Positions 8,508-15,183 of a DNA stretch of 64,000 nt are shown in pieces. The DNA lies in assembly GCA_019744815.1 (NCBI GenBank), contig JAIEUA010000005.1, positions 50,871 to 114,870 on the forward strand, given 5' to 3'. The position numbers and the translations under genes were made by a program. The first letter of the stretch is position 1; every line of letters starts with the position of its first letter. The notes under the pieces were generated by a model. It was not told the origin of the DNA. It made no database searches and worked only from the letters and a program-made list of their open reading frames with translations. Source of the DNA: Phycisphaerales bacterium. Lineage in GTDB: Bacteria > Planctomycetota > Phycisphaerae > Phycisphaerales > UBA1924.

Positions 8508-9232
8508 TAGTGATTCGCGCCGGTCTGGTGGACGAGCGTGCTGGCGCGGAAGAGGCTTTCGAAGGTGCCGGCGTCGGTCCACCAGCCGTCGAGGATGTCG
8601 TGGGTGAGCGTGCCGCGGCGGAGGTACTCGTTGTTCACGTCGGTGATCTCGAGCTCGCCGCGGGCGGAGGGTTTGAGCGTCTGGCAGATGTCGAAGACCT
8701 CGTTGTCGTAGAAGTAGATGCCGGTGACGGCGAGGTCGCTGGGGGGCTGCTTGGGCTTCTCGATGATGCGGGTGATGCGGTCGCCTTCGAGCTGAGCGAC
8801 GCCGAAGCGGTGGGGGTCGGGGACGCGCTTGAGGAGGATCTTGGCGCCGGCCTTCTGCTCGCGGAACGCGGCGGCGGCGGGCTTGACGTTCTTTTCAATG
8901 ATGTTGTCGCCGAGGATGACGCAGATCTTCTCGCCGTCGGCGAAGTCTTGGGCGAGCTTGAGGGCGTCGGCGATGCCGCCGCTGCCTTCCTGATAGGCGT
9001 ATTCGAGGTGGCGGATGCCGAGATGCTTGCCGTTCTTGAGGAGTCGGAGGAAGTCGCCGGCGTGCTCGCCGCCGGTGACGACAAGGACCTCATCGATGCC
9101 GGCCATGAGCAGGCAGCGGATGGGGTAGTGGATCATCGGCTGGTCGAAGACCGGGAGAAGGTGCTTGTTGGTGACGAGTGTGAGGGGGAGCAGGCGAGAG
9201 CCCGTGCCGCCGGCGAGGATGACGCCCTTCAT
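8507..9232 (-). CDS. rmlA: Glucose-1-phosphate thymidylyltransferase
   Basis: 241 residues. It makes dTDP-glucose from glucose 1-phosphate and dTTP, the first step of dTDP-rhamnose synthesis. Seen: the nucleotidyltransferase signature LAGGTGSRLLP at the N-terminus, the downstream K-H-L-L-P-V, Y-Q-E-G-S-G-G-I-A-D-A (sugar site) and I-L-G-D-N-I with the metal-binding Asp. ATG 9232 is chosen because the family begins M-K-G-V-I-L-A-G-G; the upstream in-frame extension is encoded by minisatellite. The length fits the short RmlA form, which lacks the C-terminal extension of the longer enzymes. First gene of the operon. Confidence 0.94.
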   Translation of the reverse strand: MKGVILAGGTGSRLLPLTLVTNKHLLPVFDQPMIHYPIRCLLMAGIDEVLVVTGGEHAGDFLRLLKNGKHLGIRHLEYAYQEGSGGIADALKLAQDFADGEKICVILGDNIIEKNVKPAAAAFREQKAGAKILLKRVPDPHRFGVAQLEGDRITRIIEKPKQPPSDLAVTGIYFYDNEVFDICQTLKPSARGELEITDVNNEYLRRGTLTHDILDGWWTDAGTFESLFRASTLVHQTGANH

Positions 9233-9249
9233 GGGTGGATTCCGTGGGA

Positions 9250-9345
9250 AGGAGGGAGAGCGTGAAGAGGGGAAGAGGAGAGCAGGAGAAGAGGAGAACA
9301 GGGGAAGAGGAGAACAGGGGAAGAGGGGAGAACTCGTTGGTGGTT
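9250..9345. repeat. Purine minisatellite upstream of rmlA
   Basis: Imperfect tandem units of GAGAACAGGGGAAGAG type with all purines on the plus strand apart from single C residues. It belongs to the same GGGGAGCAG-like family as 11438-11478, 12856-12900, 15130-15181 and 17380-17425. It falls where the rmlA promoter or leader is expected. Confidence 0.7.
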
Positions 9346-9406
9346 GGTGGTCGAGAAGCGGGCTCGTTGCTGGCAATCGTATCTGGATCGGGCGAGAGGT
9401 GAGCAG

Positions 9407-9505
9407 CGAGCCGGGGCGTCCTCGCCCCGGTGGATGAGATGGACGAGGAAGGGGCGATCAGATTGAGGGATGCGTCGGCGCCGGGGCGGGGACGCCCCGG
9501 CTCGC
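9407..9505. repeat. Pair of inverted GC palindromes
   Basis: GAGCCGGGGCGTCCTCGCCC around 9407-9430 is itself a hairpin and recurs inverted at 9480-9505 (CCGGGGCGGGGACGCCCCGG), with about 50 nt between. Noncoding stretch between rmlA and the next gene; no gene is seen in 9233-9611. Confidence 0.65.
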
Positions 9506-9547
9506 TCATGGAGTCGTGCGCAGAGCGATGTCGCTTACCTCCAAATG

Positions 9548-9572
9548 AAAAACCTCTCGCTGACGCGAGAGG
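9548..9572 (-). terminator. Rho-independent terminator of the 9612-9926 gene
   Basis: Stem CCTCTCGC-TGAC-GCGAGAGG followed on the minus strand by TTTTT. It lies 40 nt past the stop of the minus-strand gene ending at 9612 and separates that gene from the rhamnose operon. Confidence 0.8.
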
Positions 9573-9611
9573 CTCTACCAGAGATGCGTTGTCGGTGCGG
9601 CGTGCTTGGTG

Positions 9612-9926
9612 TTACTCAAGCGGATCGGCGGTGAGGATGCCGGCGCCGGCTTCGCGGCGGACCCAGACGGCGTCGCGGCCGCGGGGGCGCTGAGAGTTGA
9701 GCAGGTGCTCGAGGTAGTGGCGGAGTTCGGTGCGGGCGAACTGGTGGAGGTAGGCCGCGCTGGCGGTCTTGTTGATCTGGATGATCTGCTCTACCAGTTG
9801 AGGGACGGTGAGCGCGGACATGTCCTCTGCGGCGATCGCGGGCCGATCGTCGGCGGGCACGCCGCCGGAGCGGAGGATGGGTTCGTCGCTGAAGAGGGAG
9901 GGAACGACGGGCATCGTGGCGACCAT
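9612..9926 (-). CDS. Hypothetical protein
   Basis: 104 residues from ATG 9926, with GGAG 9 nt upstream and its own terminator downstream. The N-terminal third is Pro/Asp-rich. The rest is predicted helical (T-V-P-Q-L-V-E-Q-I-I-Q-I-N-K) and ends with basic and Trp-containing sequence. No family recognised. The helical C-terminal part has normal protein composition, which supports a real gene. It may act as a small cytoplasmic adaptor, but nothing shows that. Confidence 0.6.
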   Translation of the reverse strand: MVATMPVVPSLFSDEPILRSGGVPADDRPAIAAEDMSALTVPQLVEQIIQINKTASAAYLHQFARTELRHYLEHLLNSQRPRGRDAVWVRREAGAGILTADPLE

Positions 9927-10134
9927 GAGCGCTCTCCAGAAGATCGGGCGATGGGCCGCGGCAACGCAAAGCGCTTGCCACGGGCGATCGGAACACACCG
10001 ACAAGGACAAGGATGAGGGAGGGCTCCGCCCTGCGTCGCGCGGCGGTGGGGCCCGCGCGACAGGCTTCATCGTCGGCGCTCGCGCGCGCCGGGCTTTGAA
10101 AGATCTGTGCTGGATTTGGCCGCTAGGCTTGAGC

Positions 10135-10833
10135 GTGAGCGACCTGGAATTCCATCCACAATCCGGCCGGTTCGTCGTGCGGCACACCACAAGCGGTGGG
10201 GGCGGGGAATCCTCCTTGGAAGCGAGAGACTCGGGAGCGGCCGCATGGGCTCGTTTCGAGCCGCGGACGCTGGCGGAGTTCGCGGCGAGCGCTTCGGGTG
10301 GTCGCGGATCGAGCGTGACGAGTCCGTCGCGAGCCGTTGGCGCTGAGCGAGCGGCGCACGCACGCGCGCAAGTTGCGCGCGTGGTGATGGTGCCGCGTGC
10401 GGATGCTGCCGATCCGGAGGACATCGCGGCGTCGTTTGCGCGCTGGGGCGAGGCGGGCAAAGCGGCGCTCGCGGAGGGGCTCGCGGCGGCGAAGCGCACG
10501 GCCGCGATTTCGAGCGAGCGGCTGGTGCTCTGGCCGCGGCTGGGGACACTGGTCTCGGACATCCCCGGTGTGTTGAACCTGATCCGATCGCAGGAAGATG
10601 TGGGTGTGCTGTTCGATCCGGTCGCGTTGCTCGCGCCGGACTCGAACCGCTTTGCTCGGGACTTTCTGCTGCGTGCGGCAGAGGTGGTCTCCCACGCTGC
10701 GGCTGGGATTGATGCGGTGTACGCCGCGAACGACCTGCCGATGGGGGTGGATGCGGCGTGGCTCGAGCCGGTGATCGCGGCTGCGATGGAGGCCCGCGTT
10801 CCCGTCTGCCGCGGGCCGCGGATGGGGGCGTAG
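10135..10833 (+). CDS. Hypothetical protein, possibly TIM-barrel sugar-isomerase-like
   Basis: About 232 residues if GTG 10135 is used. An in-frame ATG much further upstream would overlap the divergent 9612-9926 gene and add unlikely sequence, so the start is uncertain. The C-terminal half reads like the end of a xylose-isomerase-type barrel: a strand with L-W-P-R-L-G-T-L-V-S-D, then V-G-V-L-F-D-P-V-A-L-L and an amphipathic helix. The central part is Ala/Arg-rich. The family resemblance is weak and no metal-binding set is clear. It lies 51 nt upstream of nuoC on the same strand and may be cotranscribed. Confidence 0.5.
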   Translation: MSDLEFHPQSGRFVVRHTTSGGGGESSLEARDSGAAAWARFEPRTLAEFAASASGGRGSSVTSPSRAVGAERAAHARAQVARVVMVPRADAADPEDIAASFARWGEAGKAALAEGLAAAKRTAAISSERLVLWPRLGTLVSDIPGVLNLIRSQEDVGVLFDPVALLAPDSNRFARDFLLRAAEVVSHAAAGIDAVYAANDLPMGVDAAWLEPVIAAAMEARVPVCRGPRMGA

Positions 10834-10884
10834 TGGGCTAATCTTGAGGGCTCAGACGACGTCTGTTCGGAAGGAATCCCCCGC

Positions 10885-11436
10885 ATGTTGACCGCTCCCA
10901 CCCTCGATCACCCGACGTTTGCTCAGGTCAAGGCCCGCTTCGCCGGCAAGAAGTTCCGCGCCACCGAGTTCCGCGGCCAGGCGACGCTGGTCGTCGAGCC
11001 CGCCGACCTGCACGAGGTGATGGCGTTCCTCAAGAACGACTGCGGCTACGACTTCCTGTCGGACGTGATCGGCATCGACTATCTGAACTATCCGACGCCC
11101 CAGCCCGGGCGCTTCGCCGTGGTGTACAACCTGATCGCCTACGCGACGGATCTGCGCTTCTTCGTGAAGGTGTACCTCAACCCATCGATCCCGACCGACG
11201 GCATCGAGGAGGATCCGGCCCTCTACGTGGACAGCGTCTGCGACCTGTGGGCCGGCGCGGAATGGACCGAGCGCGAGGTCTTCGACATGTTCGGCATCCG
11301 CTTCAAGAACCACCCGGACCTGCGTCGCATCCTGACGTGGGAGACGTACCCGGCGCACCCGCTTCGCAAGGACTATCCGGTCCGCGGCCGCGGCGAGCGC
11401 GAGGCGTACAACATCATCGATCGGACGTCGGCGTAA
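10885..11436 (+). CDS. nuoC: NADH-quinone oxidoreductase subunit C
   Basis: 183 residues. Subunit C (30 kDa subunit) of respiratory complex I, in the peripheral arm on the cytoplasmic side of the membrane. The signature is clear: W-A-G-A-E-W-T-E-R-E-V-F-D-M-F-G-I, then F-K-N-H-P-D-L-R-R-I-L. ATG 10885 follows GGAAGGA at a good distance. Odd: no other nuo gene lies in this window, although nuoC normally sits between nuoB and nuoD. A strong terminator follows, so this copy is transcribed apart from any nuo operon. Confidence 0.95.
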   Translation: MLTAPTLDHPTFAQVKARFAGKKFRATEFRGQATLVVEPADLHEVMAFLKNDCGYDFLSDVIGIDYLNYPTPQPGRFAVVYNLIAYATDLRFFVKVYLNPSIPTDGIEEDPALYVDSVCDLWAGAEWTEREVFDMFGIRFKNHPDLRRILTWETYPAHPLRKDYPVRGRGEREAYNIIDRTSA

Positions 11437-11437
11437 G

Positions 11438-11540
11438 AGAAGGGGAGCAGGGGAGCAGGGGAGCAGTGGGGCAGGGGGTCAAGGCAGCAGACTGAAGCGA
11501 ACGCGGAGGCTGCGGAGATCGCGGAGTTTCGCGGAGAGGA
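11438..11540. repeat. Composite repeat: GGGGAGCAG minisatellite plus GCGGAG segment
   Basis: 11438-11478 holds tandem GGGGAGCAG units (G-rich, could form G-quadruplexes). About 20 nt later GAACGCGGAGGCTGCGGAGA begins (11499-11540). The same two parts occur in the same order at 12856-12963, so they look like one composite dispersed element found downstream of genes. Confidence 0.7.
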
Positions 11541-11557
11541 CTGAAGAGTGTTTTCAC

Positions 11558-11587
11558 GGGGAGCTGCGTGCTGCGGCTCCCCTTTTT
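11558..11587 (+). terminator. Rho-independent terminator after nuoC
   Basis: GGGGAGC (11558-11564) pairs with GCTCCCC (11576-11582) across an 11-nt loop, followed by TTTTTCTTT. It lies about 120 nt after the nuoC stop, beyond the composite repeat. Confidence 0.8.
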
Positions 11588-11772
11588 CTTTGGGGGACGT
11601 GGTCTCCATGTTCTCTGCAGGCGCAGCCTTGGTTTTCCGCTTCCAATAGCACCACTCCCGCGCCGCCGATTGGCGTGTGTCCGGGATTGAAACGGCCTTG
11701 CGGGCCGTGACAATGGTCCCGTGGGCACGCGGGCGAAATGCTCGCGGCCGGGGACGGCGGACGGAGAGACTC

Positions 11773-12855
11773 ATGAAGATCGATTGCGTTGCGGCGGTTC
11801 TTGGTTGTGGCGTCCTCGCGCTCGGTGCGGCCGCGGGAGTTTCGCAGGCGACCCTGGTCGCGCCCGGCGGGTACATCCAGGCCGGCGCGACGACGGCGAG
11901 CGCGGGCACGTTCGCGTGGCCTGGTGTGGATCTGTCGAACGCGTTCTTCGGCCCGATATCGACATACAAGGAGTTCGTCTTCGCGGGCGATTCACTGACG
12001 CACCGGACGGTTCAAGCAATCGCTCCGGGCGTTGCGGCGTCGGGCTTCGGCACGTCGGCCCTGGGCTACACGCTCGTCGAAACCGCCGCCACGTTCCCGA
12101 GTGCTGCAATCGGCGCGGGCGCCGCGATCGACGGCGGCTGGAGCGAGACGCTCACCATCACCAATCCCGCCCACACCGGCGAGAACGGAGTGGTGCGCTT
12201 CGGCGTCTCGGTGCAGGCGTTTCTCACGGCGCAGGGCGCCAACGCCCGTGCCGCCCTGCGCGTCGCAGCGTACCTCAACAGCGCCCCGCTCGCGCAGCAG
12301 CCCGGCTTCAGCCCCGGCGAGTCCGACCCGCTGGTCACTACGCAGCAGTACGGCAACTGGGAGCTCGTCGCCGACCAGCCGCTCGCCGACGAGTTCCGCA
12401 TCGTCCGCGACGAGATCGTCCTCGCCGTGCCGTTCACCTTCGGCACGCCCTTCACGCTGGGGCTCTCGAGCCTCGCCTCGAGCGGCACGCGCACGACGCT
12501 GGTCGCCGCGGGCACATCGACCGCCAAGGTCGATGACACCCGCGTCACCTGGGGCGGCTTCCTCGGCGTCACGATCAACGGCCAGGCCGTGACCGGCAAC
12601 ACGCTGACGTCTTCGACCGGCAAGAACTTCGGCCCGTCGATCATCCCGCCCAACGCCTGCGCCGGCGATTTCAACTTCGACGGCGTGGTCGACGACGAGG
12701 ATTTCCAGATCTTCGCCGCGGGGTACAACGTGCTGGACTGCGACGACCCGTCGATGACCCCGGGCTGCCCGGGCGACATGGACGGGAACAACATCGTGGA
12801 CGATGAGGATTTCCAGTTGTTCGTAGTGGCGTACAACGGGGTGGTGTGCGTGTGA
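11773..12855 (+). CDS. Secreted dockerin-repeat protein
   Basis: 360 residues. ATG 11773 with GGAGAG 6 nt upstream and a signal peptide starting at that residue (hydrophobic to about 20, ending G-V-S-Q-A). The C-terminal 65 residues hold two dockerin-like repeats, D-F-N-F-D-G-V-V-D-D-E-D-F and D-M-D-G-N-N-I-V-D-D-E-D-F, each followed by an F-x-x-x-Y-N segment. The middle is a beta-rich secreted domain with Thr/Ala/Gly bias and no recognised family. It shares only the dockerin tail with the protein at 518-2734. Flanked by composite repeats on both sides. Confidence 0.85.
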   Translation: MKIDCVAAVLGCGVLALGAAAGVSQATLVAPGGYIQAGATTASAGTFAWPGVDLSNAFFGPISTYKEFVFAGDSLTHRTVQAIAPGVAASGFGTSALGYTLVETAATFPSAAIGAGAAIDGGWSETLTITNPAHTGENGVVRFGVSVQAFLTAQGANARAALRVAAYLNSAPLAQQPGFSPGESDPLVTTQQYGNWELVADQPLADEFRIVRDEIVLAVPFTFGTPFTLGLSSLASSGTRTTLVAAGTSTAKVDDTRVTWGGFLGVTINGQAVTGNTLTSSTGKNFGPSIIPPNACAGDFNFDGVVDDEDFQIFAAGYNVLDCDDPSMTPGCPGDMDGNNIVDDEDFQLFVVAYNGVVCV

Positions 12856-13050
12856 GCGGGGAAGTGGGGCAGGGGAGCAGGGGGGCAGCTGGGTAGAGGG
12901 GGCAGAGATCAAGGAGAGCAGGCGAACGCGGAGGGCGCGGACAACGCAGAGGTGCGCGGAGAGGAGATTGGGTTCAATCCCATTGCCCCCTTTCCGCACG
13001 TCTCTGCTTCCTCCGCGGCCTCCGCGTTTTATTCACTCCGCGCCGCTGCT
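12856..13050. repeat. Composite repeat with inverted GCGGAG arms
   Basis: A GGGGCAGGGGAGCAGGGG-type minisatellite (about 12862-12900) is followed by a GAACGCGGAGGGCGCGGACA segment (12915-12963) and an inverted counterpart (about 13008-13035, CCTCCGCGGCCTCCGCG). The arms can pair. The whole gap 12856-13156 has no gene. Confidence 0.65.
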
Positions 13051-13156
13051 TTCGCGATTGGGGCGCCGACCGGGCGGGTGGGGGAGCCGTACTCCGGTCG
13101 CGGCGGCAGTTGTGGTACACATGGTGGCGGCGGCGACGCCCTGGAGGTTGGCGAGG

Positions 13157-13981
13157 ATGGCGAACCCGAACGATGAACTGCGTTGCTGCGTCTGCGGCTA
13201 CTCGCTCAAGGGCGTGGGAAGCGCCGCGGCGTGCCCGGAGTGCGGCGCGCCGATCGAGCGCTCGCGGATCTGGGCGGAGAGGGCTGCGGGGGTGATGCCG
13301 TCGCCGGTGGGGACCAGACGATGGGTCGCGGTGCAGGCGGCGGTCGAAGCGGGGCTCGTGCTTGCCGTTCTGGTGATGCTGGCAGTGCTCACCTCGGGAG
13401 ATCCGGATTCACCCGAGAGGCTTCAGGCGGAAGACTTCGTGTATTTCCTCTGCCTGGGTGTTTGGACTGCGGTGATGGGCGCGACAGGGGCTGTCGCTTG
13501 GACGCTCCGTCGCGGTGCGGCTGGTCGCTTCGCGCAGCTCGCGTTGTTTGGGTGCGGAGTCGGTGCGATCGTCTTGGCGGTTGCTTTAGGGATACAGATA
13601 CTGAATCCGCAGGCGGGCGTTGGTGAGGTCGCCGATCTGACCCGCTCCATGATCACGGTTGCGGTGTTCTTGTGGTCGTTCGGTTCGATCTTCGCTGGCG
13701 TCCTCTTGGTGCGGACGATGGACGCGATTCCCGGTTTGGGCGGTCTGTGGTTCCGGATCCTGAGCGTTCTCGCGACGGCCGCGCAGGGCGCGTGGTTGAT
13801 GGCCGCGCTGGCGATGTGGCTCGGGGCCCGCGATGTCCCGGCCACGATCCTCGCCGCGATGGCATGGACATTCGGCACCGCGCTGTCGAGCGTGCGCGGA
13901 TGGGTGCTCTTCGCGGCGATCCGCCGATGGACGGTGCGGGCATCGGGTCCGCCCTCGGTCGCGTCGCCGCCGGCGGTATGA
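13157..13981 (+). CDS. Membrane protein with N-terminal zinc ribbon
   Basis: 274 residues from ATG 13157 (GAGG directly upstream). The N-terminus has a zinc ribbon of two CxxC pairs: C-C-V-C-G-Y-S-L and C-P-E-C-G (residues about 8-35). Several hydrophobic segments follow (roughly 60-85, 95-115, 130-150, 165-185, 200-225), so it is an integral membrane protein with a cytoplasmic zinc knuckle. The function is unknown. The ribbon resembles those of the two genes that follow on the other strand, where it is at the C-terminus. Confidence 0.75.
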   Translation: MANPNDELRCCVCGYSLKGVGSAAACPECGAPIERSRIWAERAAGVMPSPVGTRRWVAVQAAVEAGLVLAVLVMLAVLTSGDPDSPERLQAEDFVYFLCLGVWTAVMGATGAVAWTLRRGAAGRFAQLALFGCGVGAIVLAVALGIQILNPQAGVGEVADLTRSMITVAVFLWSFGSIFAGVLLVRTMDAIPGLGGLWFRILSVLATAAQGAWLMAALAMWLGARDVPATILAAMAWTFGTALSSVRGWVLFAAIRRWTVRASGPPSVASPPAV

Positions 13982-13986
13982 GCCGA

Positions 13987-14487
13987 TCACGGGGCGGGCG
14001 TTGCGGACTCAGTGGAGGTGGGCCTGCCGCACTCCGGGCACGGTGCACCGACGGGGGCGGCGGCGAGGTCGTAGCGGCAGGTCGGGCACAGCCCGGCGCG
14101 GGCGCGGCGGCGGGAGCGGAGTTCAAAGTGCCACGCGGTGATGGTTGCAGCGAAGGCGAGGCCGGTCGGAATCCAAAGCGGCAGAGTGACCGACCACGAC
14201 CTGTGATCACTCGCCATGGAAGGGAGCCAGATGAGGTTCGGAGCGGCTGGGTATGAGAACCACCGCGTTCGCCACGGTTCGTTCGCATGTGGGGATATGT
14301 CCTGGGCGGATACGGACGCAACGCCTTGAAGGAGCATGAATCCTCTGGATGGGGACCGGGCTTGATAGCCGCTGAAAACTCCCACGTTGCCCCAGATACT
14401 CACGCCCCACGCCGCGACCAACACCACCGTCAATGCGGTGCACGCGATCGCGAGGACGAGGAGTGTTCTGGAGCGGGCCTTGGGCAT
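13987..14487 (-). CDS. Small membrane protein with C-terminal zinc ribbon
   Basis: 166 residues. Transmembrane helix at about 8-30, an extracytoplasmic Trp-rich segment, a second helix at about 100-120, and a C-terminal zinc ribbon C-P-T-C-R-Y-D ... C-P-E-C-G-R-P-T-S. It follows the 14494-14988 gene by 6 nt and is its paralogue: same length, same topology, same ribbon. The two form a small operon, convergent with the zinc-ribbon gene ending at 13981. Function unknown. Confidence 0.72.
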   Translation of the reverse strand: MPKARSRTLLVLAIACTALTVVLVAAWGVSIWGNVGVFSGYQARSPSRGFMLLQGVASVSAQDISPHANEPWRTRWFSYPAAPNLIWLPSMASDHRSWSVTLPLWIPTGLAFAATITAWHFELRSRRRARAGLCPTCRYDLAAAPVGAPCPECGRPTSTESATPAP

Positions 14488-14493
14488 GGCGGA

Positions 14494-14988
14494 TCACGCG
14501 GTCGGAGGTGCGGCGTCGATCGGTGCGGCGGTGGTCGAGGAGGTGGGGGTGCCGCACTCCGGGCACGGCGCGCCGGTGGGGGTGGCGGCGTTGTTGTAGC
14601 CGCAGCGGGGGCAAAGCTCGGGATGTTTGCGGCGGCGGGCGGCGAGCTCGGAGCGCCAGAGCAGCGCGGTGGCCATCGCGAGCGGGGCGGCGAAGGCCCA
14701 GAGCGGGATAGACCTGAGCCAGAACCCCGATCCGGACTCTCGATAGAACTCGAAACACCAGCGTCGTGATTCCAAAGGGAGCACCCAGACGACGTGCTCT
14801 GCGGCGACGAATCCGCCATCATCGCGCTCAAACCAGCACGCCCCGTCCGCGATCGACACCATGTAGCGGGGCGCGAAATGCCAGTGAATCCCCACCCACG
14901 CGCTCGCGCCCCACACGACCATCAGCGCGACCAGCATCGTCAGGCTCGCGCGGGCGGCGAAGGTGCGGAGGCGGGAGCGGCGGGACAT
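14494..14988 (-). CDS. Small membrane protein with C-terminal zinc ribbon (paralogue)
   Basis: 164 residues from ATG 14988; the in-frame extension upstream runs into minisatellite and was rejected. Topology is a helix near 13-35, an extracytoplasmic domain, a helix near 100-120 and a ribbon C-P-R-C-G-Y-N ... C-P-E-C-G-T-P-T-S. It is the tandem paralogue of 13987-14487. The extracytoplasmic domain of both carries a W-(F/V) ... L-P region that differs between copies. Function unknown. Confidence 0.72.
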   Translation of the reverse strand: MSRRSRLRTFAARASLTMLVALMVVWGASAWVGIHWHFAPRYMVSIADGACWFERDDGGFVAAEHVVWVLPLESRRWCFEFYRESGSGFWLRSIPLWAFAAPLAMATALLWRSELAARRRKHPELCPRCGYNNAATPTGAPCPECGTPTSSTTAAPIDAAPPTA

Positions 14989-15129
14989 GACGAGAGCGTA
15001 CCTGTTTCGTGAGGCCCCGGTTCGCGCGGCGGTGGCGCTGCGAGTGAAGTGTCGGCGGCGACAGCGGGCGCGTGGTGCGGTCGCTGCCTCACTCCGTTTT
15101 CCAAACCCGCACGCCGCGTGCGTTGCCGC

Positions 15130-15181
15130 ATGCCTTTCCCCCTGCTCCACTGCCCCCCTGCTCCCCTGCTCCACTTTCCCG
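15130..15181. repeat. GGGGAGCAG-type minisatellite (minus orientation)
   Basis: Tandem CCCCTGCTCC units ending two bases before the stop codon of the LptC-like gene. Same family as 11438-11478, in inverse orientation. The rest of 14989-15183 holds no gene. Confidence 0.75.
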
Positions 15182-15183
15182 GG

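Noticed and set aside
11438..13050. Repeat clusters as a CRISPR array
   Set aside because: Units are short, adjacent and without unique spacers; no cas genes are present in the window.
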